Shown here in pieces: positions 1 to 11,019 of a stretch of DNA of 64,000 bases. This stretch comes from Echinarachnius parma (lineage: Eukaryota; Echinodermata; Echinoidea; Clypeasteroida; Echinarachniidae). A model generated the notes under the pieces. The model saw only the letters and a program-made list of their open reading frames with translations, did not search any database and had not been told where the DNA came from. The position numbers were made by a program, and so were the translations under genes. The DNA lies in the NCBI GenBank assembly GCA_037951105.1, contig JBAMJV010005521.1, forward strand, positions 1 to 64,000. The letters are read 5' to 3'. Within the stretch, counting starts at the first letter, position 1. The number at the start of each line of letters is the position of its first letter.

Positions 1-1482
1 AATGAAATAAAAAATAATGACATTTGGTCGATGGTGTCGAAGAAATTAACGATCGTAAGTGTTGCAACCTTTCTGGGACACACTGTATATGCATAAATAG
101 CTTATAATGGTAAAATCTCAAGAACCGAATGACAAATGTTGGCCTGTTATTTTGGCTAGACCCGTCTAGTTTAATTCAAATCCATAAAAACACATTTTAT
201 AAAAGTACTAAATACCGATTATATACGATATGGAAAATAGAGAACACACACAATATAAACATGTTTACAAACATAAGTATAACAAGTTAAATGATAGAAA
301 TAAAATAGGTCAATGCAAATGCAATGTAGAACTGCAGGTTCTGCGTATGCATTTCATGTTATTAAAAGTTACCTTACAAATTCCAACGATTGCTGTTATC
401 AGATGTAACAACAACAACAACAACAACAGAAGCAAGTGAGGTCATCTACCTTGCTTTGATCAGGAACAAACTAAAGAAGCTATTTTTTATGTATGTACAC
501 GAGCTGTCATAATGTATGCTAGGTAGACTTGTAACGCTTGTTTATACAGTATATAGATATGCATAAAGGTTGTTCATGGCAACATTGAAGCTCGTCATTT
601 CCTGACATATGATCAACCTGGAATATTCCGTGATATTCCCCCACCACCAGTTAAAATCTGAATAATGAAACGCTTATGGAGAGCGAGGTTACCCCAGCAG
701 CAAACAATATATTGACAATCTCCTCATTAGGCTGCTAATCCATGTGTCTGCTAAACCAAATACTAAATCATTACATTCATGAACAAGGATTTCATGTACT
801 CGGCACAAAAGAGAAACATGGCACTTGTTTAAGTTGAAAATTACACATTCATATGCGATGAATCAGAAATGTACATTATATCGTAAATTACGGAAACGAC
901 ATGATGGTATTCAACAATATAAATTTCTGTCTCCAAATAGCAAAACAAAAAATGATGGACGATCACACGATTCGAATGAAAATTATAATAAGCATGTCAC
1001 TAAAGAGACAGACCTGGGGTAAGTTATGATATTATTAAAATGTTACTTCTATTCATACTATACTTTTACTTGCGAAAACAAAATGCAAATATACATTTCC
1101 AAAACAAAACAAAAATACATGACGCTTGTCCGTTTCATATGTCACCGGCAAGTTTGAAACAGAGCTCATAGGCGCCGGAAGTGGGGGGCAGGGGGGGCGG
1201 CCGCCTCCTAATCCAAAAAGTGGGGGGGGGGGGGGGGGCAAAACGAAATTTTGCCCCCCAAAAAAGCCCCCCCCCCCTCCCAAATTTCTTTTTTAAAAGA
1301 GTGGGAAAGACACAATCAAATGGATGAGCTAACGTTCAAAAACTAGTTTTTACATCCATTTTCAATTTTCGCTGCGCGCTTTGCGCGCGAACAGCTTATC
1401 TCAGTTTGTTGTAAACATCTGATGAGAGCATAGACATTGTATTGTTTTGTTTTTTAAACTCGGATTCTAAAATTTCCTTCAC
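1..1482. other. Left flank, no gene recognised
   Basis: AT-rich sequence with no open frame that resembles a protein family. It holds a short (AAC)n run at about 407-429, like the tail of an I-type LINE, and a G-rich then C-rich stretch at about 1164-1282. There a long G run is followed by CAAAACGAAATTTTG and a C run, so the strand could fold into a hairpin. The motif GGCGC(C/G)GGAAG next to the G run recurs inverted near 2408, which suggests a dispersed G-run repeat. Confidence 0.5.
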
Positions 1483-2430
1483 AGGTATAGCATGAAGTGC
1501 ACCAAACTGCACCATTTCAAGTATATAAATGCAAAATCTTCCCTGTGGGAGGGGGATACCCCCCTCCCAAACCCTCCCCCTCTGGCTCTGCCCAAGTCCT
1601 CGGTCGCTTCGCTCCCTCGGGATTCATTATTAGCTGTAGGCCCTGTTGTTTGATCATACATGCGCCATATGGTTTATGTTGGAACTGTGTATGACACTAA
1701 ATACAATATTTATGTGTGAGTTTGGGTGCATATTTATTAGTGCGTCAATTATTTGTTTTCTTCGTGAAAAATAAATCAAATCATAACACGCTTTCCCAGT
1801 TAATCTTATAAGCCCGAATTTCCTATCTAGGTATGCACCAGATTGCACAATTTCAAGTCCATAAATGCAAAATCTTTCTTACCGTGGGAGGGGGATACCC
1901 CCTCCCAACCCCAACCCCCCCCCCCCCCCCCTTCCTCCCTGCCCCAGCCCTCACGCGCTTCGCTCCCTCGGGACTCATTATTGGCTGTGTGTTGTTGGAT
2001 CATACATAATGTTGCATAATTATGGATTATGTTGTTGTGTGTGTGTTTTGGGGTTTTGGTGTGTCAATTATTTGTTTTCTACGTGAAAAATATATTAAAA
2101 CTTTCTGGTCGATCAAATCATATCACGCTTTTCCAAATACAGCCGAATTTCCTATCTAGGTATGCACCAGATTGCACAATTTCAAGTCAAAAAATGCTAA
2201 AGCTCCCTCCCATGGGAGGGGGGACACCCTCCTCCCACACCCTCCCCCCGGTCAGTCGCTTCGCTCCCTCGCAATGTCTCACTCTCACATATGGCTCAAA
2301 GTTGGCAACCTCGGAGTGTGATTGGGCATGAGCCCCTACGCACAAAAATTGTGAGCCCCCTTGGGGTTTTGCCCCCCCCCCCCCCCCCCCCAATCCAAAA
2401 CTGCTTCCGGCGCGCCTGACAGAGCCACCA
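1483..2430 (+). repeat. Three tandem diverged copies of a ~335-bp repeat with a GGGAGGGGG-ACCCCCTCCC core
   Basis: Copies start near 1483, 1820 and 2149. Each has GTATGCACCAGATTGCACAA followed by TTTCAAGT, then a G5-rich block and its C-rich inverse, and ends near TCGCTTCGCTCCCTCG. The linkers between copies are also alike (GTGTCAATTATTTGTTTTCT in two of them), so this is a true tandem array and not three separate insertions. Single relatives lie at about 17236-17410 (same strand) and 46025-46205 (opposite strand). No coding potential is credible; frames across it are low-complexity. Confidence 0.75.
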
Positions 2431-3401
2431 TGATATATGATGTGTTAGAGAATAGAGACCACATAACGGGTTTACCAAGGGTTTACCAAAGGCGTTTTTG
2501 TTAAAGATCTTCGGGTTACGGTATAGTTGTGAGAATGACTCATACCAAGCTTAATGCTGAAAAGGGCACAATTTAAATGGTGGTTTCGATAAATAATCAT
2601 GTTTGACATGGAAGTCCCCTTTTTGTTACTTTTTGATAAAATTAAAACCTAAAAAGTTCACATTTATCGAAATGTTGACTTCTTATTGAGATGACAATAA
2701 CAAATGTCACATCGGTAATGAGAAATGATGCCATGTCATGAATATTTCATTTTATATTATGCCACTCACATGCTTGAGTGAATGGTTCATTCTTGCTATT
2801 TTGGAAAACGGACCACAATTGCTGTTGTTTTTTGGCCGTTAAAAGTCATGCGTGAATATTTCATCCGGATTTTATATGGTATACAAGTACATATTGGGTA
2901 ATACAATGCTGCTCATTGTAAATATAAATGAGATGTTTTGTCTTGAAGAAGTGTCCTGTTTTTTTGTAAGTAATAATATCATGTATATTTTATGATGTGA
3001 ATAGACATAATACATGTGGTTCGTTTAAATATTTCAAAAAAATATCTTAAAGGAGTATGAGCGCATCTCTCAATTTACGCAATGGACGTCAAATCAAATG
3101 CTGGTATGAATCATATCTGCTCCATATGACGATTTAAAAGTGTGATGCATTCGTAAACGTTTTTTTTTTTTTTTTTACTTTAAAAATGTTTCCATTAAAG
3201 CAACATTTGTTGGCAAGATTTGGACATGAAATCAAGGTGAAAACCTTTCAATAAAATCAGATATAATATTAATAGATATAGTATGATAACATACCATTAT
3301 CCCGTAATCAGCATTACATTCTCCCTATGCACCAGCTATAATTATAGAGATTTCTATGGTAGTGTAATCAATGAATTGATACGTGTAAACGGTGTAAACC
3401 T
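2431..3401. other. Intergenic, 3' flank of the partial death-domain gene
   Basis: No gene seen. There is a poly-T run at about 3159-3177. I could not find a convincing minus-strand polyadenylation signal for the exon ending at 3402. Confidence 0.4.
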
Positions 3402-3663
3402 CTACTCAATGTACTTTGTCAGACCAGACAACTCTGCTTCATCTAGAATGTCGAGAAGATCGTCTTGAGAGGCACCAGTTCGGTTCGTGTACATCTGAAG
3501 ACACTCTCTAACAGCGCTGTTCCGATTGCAGTGGTGTTCCTTGTATACGTTACCCGCTTTGTTAGCGCCTATCCCCAGAAGACCACAAAACGTGTTGTAT
3601 GACTTGTCATCGCCTGGAAAGTTGTCTGCCAACTCACCAAGCTGTTCTTCCGTCACCTTGAAC
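3402..3663 (-). CDS. Terminal exon with a death domain (partial gene, paralogue of the 45-29 kb gene)
   Basis: The reading frame gives about 86 residues that fit a death domain from end to end: a first helix with EEQLGELADNF, a core helix around FCGLLGIGANKAGNV, and closing helices DDLLDILDEAELSGLTKYIE before a stop at 3402. Death domains form homotypic helical complexes in apoptotic and innate immune signalling. The exon begins after a pyrimidine-rich acceptor ending TTGTAG at 3666-3664 and enters in phase 2. No start codon is needed inside it. The same-strand UPA exon at 8429-8579 leaves in phase 1, so at least one further exon must lie between the two if they belong to one gene; I did not find it. 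The domain call is fairly sure. That it is expressed, and that it pairs with the UPA exon, is inferred. Confidence 0.7.
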
Positions 3664-3889
3664 CTACAATGGCTGAATAAACATAAAATAGCAACGTTAA
3701 AGTGATTGCGACGCCGAATCAAGTATTCATTTTTAATTTGCGCCTTGTTAATTCGCTCGCTGTGTTCTCTGTAGCAGATATTACGCAGGAGTGTCCCCCT
3801 GTTTAGTCAGGTCTGGTTCCGACCTGGTCTGAGTGACCACTTAGCTTAAATGTTCCATCGGGCTTGAGTGTTCCGCCTGGTCTTGGAGT

Positions 3890-5460
3890 CACGTAGCTTA
3901 TCTTTATTTCACCAGTTTCCAGAATGTTTTCAGACGATTTCCAGCTCTATTGTTGATAGACTTCCGGAAAGTCTTCGTATGTACCTGAAATACAATAATA
4001 TGTTCGAAAATTTTCAATCAGCCAACAAGCCAGATCAGCGTGGAAACGACCTTAGTCAGATTTACCAATGAAATCGTGACACTCCTACACAAAAAGGCAT
4101 TCTTCAGCAGCAGCAGCATTCGATACACAGTGGACCATGAGTTACTACTTGCCAGGATGTCCCATCTGTTCGGCACATCTGGTTATGCACTTAAATGGTT
4201 CCGCTCGTACTTAAGATAGCAATATGTCGTCATAGCTGACTCTACATTGGAACATGGGTTGTAGCGTTCATCAGGGGTCCGTCGTGGGTCTATCTTATAG
4301 AATTAAGTATCGTCTGCGTAGAGATAATAATTCATGTCATGATGATTTGCAATGTCCCCAAAAAGTACACCACCGTGCATACTTCACTTTTGGGGACATT
4401 GCAAAGCATCATTACATGAATTATTATCTCTACGCAAACGATACTCAATTCTATCTTGCCTTCAAGTCATGTGTTTCAGACCTAGCTGCATGCCAGAATA
4501 TCCAAGACTGTATGACTAAGATGCAGATGTGGATGGATAGTAATTTCCTGAAAATGAAGCATGAGGAAACCTACATGATTCTTATTGGCTCAAGGCATCA
4601 GCATTGTTCTTCGGTATGGAAAATGTCACCATCAATGATCTTGAGCTGCCTCACATGTCGGATGTCTGTAAAAGTGCACACTTTCATCTCAGAATCATAG
4701 CCAAGATAAGGAAATACTTGTCTTACTCTTATGCTGCAAAGGTGCTGCAAAGGTAATTCATGCTCTGGTAACATAACAGCTGAACTATTACAGGCAGTTT
4801 TGATGGGCCTAGCTTCTGAACTCCTCCGTTTCCAGACTGCAAAGAGTTCTTCACAACGCCGCAAGAGTTCTGGTACGCGTGAAGAAGAATGATCATATCA
4901 CCCCGATCATTAGTTATTAGTACGACTAGCTCCAAGTCCAGAAAAAAGATTTAATACAACATTCGAACATTTGTATTTAAGGCACTATATTGCACTTAAG
5001 TACTTAAAAGATCTCCTCACCATGTGAAGAAGAATGATTACATCACTCCGATCCTAAGGTAGTACCACTGGCTCTTAGTCTAGAAAGAACGGAATCAATG
5101 CACAATTCTAACACTTGTATTTAAGGCACTCCACAATATTGCACCCAAGTACCTACAAGATCTCCACACCATGAAGTCATCCCATTATATTACGCACTCC
5201 GCTCTGCTTCTTCACCCATCCTTGAAGTCTTCAGGGCCAGAACCACCCATGGTGATCGTGCATTCGCGCATGTTGCTAGTTATCCCTGTCCTTTGGAGTA
5301 AGTTTCCATGCGCCATTCGTAATGTTTAGTGCCTGGAGCATTCCAGATGTACTCTTCTCGTACCTTGTTATCTATGTTACACTAAATCATTATTTCGTAT
5401 TCATTCTTAACAAAAAACTTAATTTCATTCACCGCTCTTCCAGAAATCATGGCACGGATT
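3890..5460 (+). pseudogene. Decayed CR1/Rex-like LINE reverse transcriptase
   Basis: Frames broken by stops and shifts still show reverse transcriptase pieces in the right order: TVDHELLLARMSHLFGTSGY with LKWFRSYL (about 4130-4215), the active-site box as YLYANDTQFYLAF (about 4420-4460, with YAND where YADD is usual), DCMTKMQMWMDSNFLKMK (about 4510-4560) and then C-terminal thumb remnants to about 5330, including ARTTHGDRAFAHVA. Changed active-site spacing, many stops and a lost 5' half make it dead. It contains a large inverted duplication, listed separately. Confidence 0.75.
4296..4456. repeat. Snap-back inverted repeat, arms ~70 bp, spacer ~19 bp
   Basis: Left arm about 4296-4366 and right arm about 4386-4456 are reverse complements with few mismatches; TTTGCAATGTCCCCAAAA in the left is answered by TTTTGGGGACATTGCAAA in the right. 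The right arm is the expected reverse transcriptase sequence and the left arm is its inverted copy. Confidence 0.85.
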
Positions 5461-6765
5461 AAACGCATTAAAACAGAAATCTGGGAAATCCTGATTTAAC
5501 ACAAGTAGACAATGATACTAAATGAAAGATTTTCAATTAAAACCTCTCATGTCATTAAGCCACGTATATTTACCATTTAAAACGTGAGTTCATCAATATT
5601 ACTAAATGTTCTTCAATAAGCTTACCGTTTTGTGAGCTTCGAATCAGTTCCTTCGTGACTGGAAAATGTTCTCTCTAAAAATGCATTAAGAAAAAATGTT
5701 ATGTTCATACATTTTTAGCATGGTGGAGTTTAGTTTGTAATGTTATGGTGCAGGTTTTGGTCCAACCTATCCATGTAAACCACATTATGCACATTAATGT
5801 ATTGGTATAAAAGTGTTTGACGAATACAAAGCCTACGATTTCATACATTCAGTTTAAAGTTTAGATAGGATGCCGTCATAATTTGTATTGTATGGTTTGG
5901 TATAGTTTACTTTAGTTAAACACGGTGATAAACAAAAACAAAAATAAAAATACATGTATATGTAAATATCTACAAAACGCTATCAAGATATATGCATATT
6001 ATAAAGTACATTATATAAACAGTACAACTTTGAAATTGTGCATAAATCAACAATCGAACAAACACAAGCTTTTAACTTAACTAGAACAAATGTATATTTA
6101 TTTCATTTTCAAAAGGTATTAGATTATCCCATAATTAATTTTAATTTCCCTCGGATAGCCGAATATTTCATAAATGGTAAACATGTGTCATGTACATTGT
6201 TAACTGACTATAACGTGTATGGTCGGGAACATGATCTAAAAGGTATGTAAAATCCCAAATTTGTAAGTTGCCATATTGATTATGCAATCTACATGATTGT
6301 TTTACACAAGTTAAAAGGTGAGAGGTTTTTTGGGGCCTAATTTTCACAATTAGGCTCTCTAAACATAATTTTTCCTCCAGAAAAGGAATTTGGCAGTCAT
6401 TTCTCATGTAATCGGTTAATTTTGGGGTAATAAGTAAATATCTAATTGTCCTGGCAACGCCCCTTTTAAATCGCCAAAATGTGACGTCATCTAAAGAACG
6501 GACTATTTAATTAAATGCTCTAGATGACGTAAACCAATGAATTGTCAAATCACATGTCAATCACGCTGCCGATTCTGGACCCTAAATGTGGGCGGGGTGT
6601 AAACTGGCTGCTAAGTGAGATTTGGCATCAGAAAACTAGTCTAAAATCATTACTGTGGTTATTTTCATGGAGTTTTTTTTTCGACAGACCTATTTAACAA
6701 GTAGTCGACAATGAAATAAGTGCCAACGTACATTGTATTCTGTAGTTTCTTTAATATGACCTAGG
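5461..6765. other. Intergenic or intronic AT-rich sequence
   Basis: Nothing recognisable as gene, RNA or element. It could be intron of the partial death-domain gene. Confidence 0.4.
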
Positions 6766-8382
6766 ACGTGGTGTGGCAAGATCGGCAGAGCGCGCGCTTT
6801 CTGATCTCGAGATCCCGAGTTCGAACCCAGCCCACTCCGTTTGTCCTTCAGCAAGACAAATTAATGCATATGCTGCTCTCTACCCAGGAGTATAAATGGG
6901 TACTTGGTCGGGTGTTAATTAGCCTTCAGCACCCGGTGGGCTGCTGGGCTAGTATGCTCCCCAGGGAGTTGAGATGGTGCGCAAGATAATTGTGCGGGTT
7001 TGACCTGTACCTGATGACCAAAGGTAATAATAAAGCGCTTAGAAGCATTGTATTAAAGGGTACCACCAGGCAGAGATTTAGCTAAATGAACATACAAAAC
7101 AAGTCTGTGATCCTGAAAGTATTTCTACATCGCTAGAGAATCATTTTTAATAACACCTGTCAATTATTCTGTCATCGCAGTTCCGATTACCATACCACTT
7201 AACGATCCTCTTATCGGAAATCTCTTGTGCGCAGCGAATAAAAAATCAACTTGGCGTTCAGAAACAGCATCTATCGCGTATTGTACACGTAGTGCTGTAC
7301 AAACACTGTACTATTCATAGAAGTATGACTCCAACACTGCCATTGTAGAACTAGAAGGTAAACTGTATTGCCCGTAGGTACCGTACCCCATACACTTTGT
7401 ACATAAAGCAATGGCGGGCTGACGGTCTTGTTTACGAGCAGTATTGAACGGAGGAAGTTCGTCACAAAACTGCATTGTGGGGAAATAATATGACGAAACA
7501 ATAAGAATGTGCGTAAGGCGCGCACTTTACCAAGCGCACTCACACTGTACATTTTCTATGGCAAATATGTCATTAGCGCGTACATTTGTGATTTTGCGCG
7601 CGATGAATTTGTAAACAATTTTTCCCCTTGGCTGAGACAGTGATCCGTGTATGAAGAGCGACTCTTCTGCAAATATTGAGCAATCATAAACAGTATTTAA
7701 CACAAAATGTAACTAAAAAATGAGTCTTATTAATGGGGTAGAAAAGGGCAACACAAATTGATTACGCTAGATAAAGAGGTGGTGAATATTTCACCGCTCA
7801 ATGGGATGTATTTTATTATTAAATTCCCGATCAATTTTGAAATACACAGCCTGTCATACTTTTGATGACGTTTTGTGACGTAGCTAAACTGCTTCTAATC
7901 GCATACATACCTAACCATCATGGCGGCTGAGTTTACCCCCCCTGGTACTATTACATGCATGCAGAGTAACCTACATGTATTATGCATGGTGCGGTGGCTA
8001 TATGCGCTGGGCATTGTGTGTACATGACTCCAACACTGCCGTTGCGCACGGGCGTATTGCCTGCATGCCCGAAACGATACAAACTATCGCGTGGGCTATG
8101 CGATAAATCGCACATACTACCATATAACGTACGCGTATTAATTGAGCGGTCGTGCAAACAAAAGTCGCGCGCGCGAACCACTAAATAGCCGTGGTTCCGT
8201 AGGTCGTAGTAATTAATTGCATTGTTCTCAAAGTACAGAAACATATCAGACCCCATGAGAGTATGATTGATATTCAATTATAGTACCAAAACAACTAAGC
8301 ATTGGTTTTATAATGCCCGGTGGTACCCTTTAAGCGCTATATAAATGTAATATATTATTATTATTTATTATTATTATTATTA
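6766..8382 (+). repeat. tRNA-derived SINE split by a later insertion
   Basis: The head at about 6766-6835 has a tRNA-like A box (TGGCAAGATCGG) and B box (GAGTTCGAACCC). The body runs to 7056 and includes ACCCAGGAGTATAAATGGGT and TTAGCCTTCAGCACCCGG. The tail (GCGCTATATAAATGTAATAT then ATT repeats) resumes at 8330-8382. Other copies are at 22839-23088 and 61590-61853 (both minus) and a diverged one at 41270-41590. The tail in those copies is continuous, which shows that 7057-8329 is an insertion. Confidence 0.85.
7057..8329. mobile_element. TTAA-flanked non-autonomous DNA transposon (1273 bp)
   Basis: It starts AGGGTACCACCAGGCA and ends with the reverse complement of AGGGTACCACCGGGCA. Both sides carry TTAA (7053-7056 and 8330-8333), the target duplication typical of piggyBac-like transposases. 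It lies inside a SINE, so its ends are fixed by comparison with unbroken SINE copies. TGACTCCAACACTGCC recurs near both ends (about 7325 and 8025). No transposase frame is present; the frames of about 100 codons on the minus strand match no family I know. Confidence 0.85.
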
Positions 8383-8428
8383 GGGGTGACGTATTAGTGT
8401 AAGGAAGCGGAGCCAAAGAAACACATAC

Positions 8429-8579
8429 CGGTGAATTCCGGCTTGAAGGCAACAGTGATCGAATCCGATGTGTGTTCCATGTGCAGGTAGACATTGTTGT
8501 CCGTCATCTGCTGATTCAGGTCGAGAGAGAAATACACACTCCGTCGAACCAGGCGCTTCAGAAGTGGATGTTTTATGAA
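8429..8579 (-). CDS. UPA-domain exon of a partial ankyrin/ZU5/UPA/death-domain paralogue
   Basis: A 151-bp exon between an acceptor ending CCACCTCTAAG (8580) and a donor G|GTATGT (8428). It enters in phase 0 and leaves in phase 1, exactly as the exon at 30930-31080, which is also 151 bp. The products align without gaps: FIKHPLLKRLV and FSLDLNQ here against IIQHSDLRRLI and FRLDLTQ there. UPA is the middle beta-rich domain of the ZU5-UPA-death-domain module of UNC5, ankyrins and PIDD. Only this exon and the death-domain exon at 3402-3663 are visible for this gene; the upstream region is filled with repeats. It may be a relic or a gene with displaced exons. Confidence 0.75.
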
Positions 8580-8739
8580 CTTAGAGGTGGAAAACAATAC
8601 GTATTAAAGGTTACACTATGATCTTCTACACATCTAAATATGTAAGGTAGATTAACAACGAGTTCGTTGTTTTCTAGTATGTTTTAGCTTTTTGTATTTA
8701 ATTGACTTATTTTACACTAGTCCAAAACTGCTTTCACTA

Positions 8740-9430
8740 TCCGTTAATTTAATTTTGACGAAAATTGGTTGATCACTTCAATATGGACCCTTTTATGACA
8801 AACGGGTGAATCTCGAGTATACACCGGCATAAATAAAAACCGAGATGACTTTGAAGATAGAGCATTTTGTTTTGATATAGAAGCCTTAACAATGGTTATA
8901 TGTTGGTGGAGTCTGTTCAGGAATATCATTTATCGTTCAAATATTATTTCCTTTATAGTTTTCGTTCTGTTGAATTGGTTATTTTTAGAACAAGATTCAT
9001 TTTTATCCAGATACACCCTTCTGCCAAGAAGAATTGACACACGCCGTATTGGTCTCTATTTGGCAAAAGGGTCTATCAGTATTTGCAGATACACCGTGCA
9101 CATTCCTTTCCTTTTTGGGGTTGAAAATAAATGAGTGAATTATTTCAGTTAGATGTTATGCAGAAACTGTCTATCTGCAGATACACCATACAAATTATGT
9201 CACTTTTTGTGGGCAGAAAGGTAGATCTCCAGATACCCCCTTTTGCCAAATAATAATTATTTCGTAAACGTGTTAGGCTGAAAATGTGTATCTGCATAAT
9301 ATACACCATACAAATTCCTTCACTAATATTGGCATAACACTTTTGCCAAGAAAATTACTAAAAAATTACTGCAGATAGGTCCTATTATCTCGAAAACTAA
9401 AGCTTGAGCAAATAAATGAAAAAATTAAAA
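8740..9430 (+). repeat. Partial third copy of the 4.5-kb core repeat
   Basis: Diverged match to 11410-12050 and to 48870-48987 plus 50490-50690, including ACCGAGA, TTTATCGTTCAAAT and ACAAGATTCATTTTTATCCA. It has several imperfect copies of a palindromic TGTATCTGCAGATACA motif spaced by ATAAATGAGT. It begins about 160 bp upstream of the UPA exon of the minus-strand gene. Confidence 0.75.
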
Positions 9431-10215
9431 AGTCAACATTTCTGAGATAATGTACACCCTTTTGCAAAAACAGGGCCGATACTGTTTTGACAAGGGAAGG
9501 CATTCTAATATGTGATATTTGTTACTAAAACAGATTTTATCCATGATCATTGACGCAGGCAAGTCATCGAATTTCAATACTTTTGACTACAATCCGTAAG
9601 CGTTTCTGAACGCTTTTCAATTCAATCTTCAGTATCTCTATAACTAGGGAGTCCTTGATAAGATCAACACCCATTTGATCAGTCTGTTACCATGAGCCAA
9701 ACACCAAGGGACAAGAGGAGTGTGAACGCTCCAAGTCGTTTTAGTTGAATTTGACCAAGTTAATGAATGCTAACCTCAGTGTTGTTCACACCCACAAAAT
9801 AAGTTTTTTCTGAACGCTTCTCAATTCAATATTTAATATATCCATAACTAGTCATTTGTTACCATTTGTGACCGGCTATTATAAAGCCCTGCACTTGTTG
9901 GTACAAATCGAAGCATAGATTTTCATACCATTAGAAAGGCCTCATCACAAGCTTTTATTTGCTGCTTCGTTCTAACTAATTGGTCAATCATTTGCGAATA
10001 TATAACTGTTTTAAAGTCATACATGTAAAGTGTCCAAATCCACGAAAATTACTTGGAGCTTCCTCGTTTCTCTTCTGCCGTGTTGTTTAGCTTATGGTAA
10101 GAGAAGAATAAAATAGGGTTTGATTTTTTCCAATGTCCCTTTAGTATGAAGATAATTATCATTGAAAATCATTATTTGAAAAGCATTGATCAACGCAATT
10201 GAAAAAAAGTACATT
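9431..10215. other. AT-rich sequence, nothing recognised
   Basis: CGTTTCTGAACGCTTTTCAA and TTCTGAACGCTTCTCAATTC (about 9600 and 9812) hint at an old ~210-bp tandem duplication. No gene or RNA is seen. Confidence 0.35.
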
Positions 10216-10650
10216 TGTGACCTTACACCACAAAACGACTGTTATGTCGCTGTGGTAGTTTCTCTTTTATTAGCTGAAATAGTACAATTTTGTTCAAAAT
10301 ATGAGAATTAGGATTTTGGTATTTCCAGAATAAGCATATTTTAATTTAGCTTCTGTAACATTTTGAGCGTTGGAAATCATGTTTAAATATTATTTTTCCA
10401 TCCAATAAATGTGATCTTATTACAGCGCTTTAATGGAAACTGATCTTTTAAATGGCCCGTTTCTCCCTTATTTTAAAAATGCTTGAGCCTGATTCCAAAT
10501 CTTTGGTGTTTATTTTCAGAGGGTTTGCTTAGTCCAAATATGACGAATGATATACCATTTTAAAGGTAATGACTTCTATTTTAATGTTTTATGAAAAGCA
10601 GCATAATCAGTTTTCCCGACTTATTGGTCGTTTTGTGGTGTAAGGTCACA
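10216..10650. mobile_element. MITE with 24-bp perfect terminal inverted repeats
   Basis: Left end 10216-10239 starts TGTGACCTTACACCACAAAA; right end 10627-10650 is its exact reverse complement. The interior is about 390 bp with no open frame. ATTT lies at both outer edges and may be a short target duplication, but it overlaps the inverted repeat, so the superfamily is open. Confidence 0.8.
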
Positions 10651-11019
10651 TTTGTCTTAGCTGAGAACGTCCGCATGCAGCACCCGTGAGAACATTCCGG
10701 AGATTGAACTTTGAGCCGAGCGAGTTCAAATTCCATGAATTATTTACTACGTGTGTAAAAATACACGGGTGCGAATATCTCAAACGGATCATTTATTACT
10801 GGGACAAAAGTATGGCAGACCATCAGTATTCGGTGATAAAATATGAACTCAATATTCGTTTTTTTCACTAGGTAAACAGTGTTCGTTTTCTTTCAAACTT
10901 TCACAAATCTTTCAATTGTATTTTACAATGATATTGATATAGGATTGAAGTCTCAAATGTAATTTTGTGCAATATCTGACACTTAACAGGTATCACTTTA
11001 AGGTCATATTTAAAAAAAA
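10651..11019. other. Sequence left of the segmental duplication
   Basis: No gene recognised. Homology with the 48-62 kb copy starts close to 11020. Confidence 0.35.

Noticed and set aside
1053-2478. Proline- and glycine-rich frames around the G and C runs
   Set aside because: Low-complexity artefacts of homopolymer runs; no splice or domain support.
6766-6840. Functional tRNA gene
   Set aside because: The A and B boxes are SINE heads; the same sequence is followed by the SINE body in every copy and no cloverleaf is complete.
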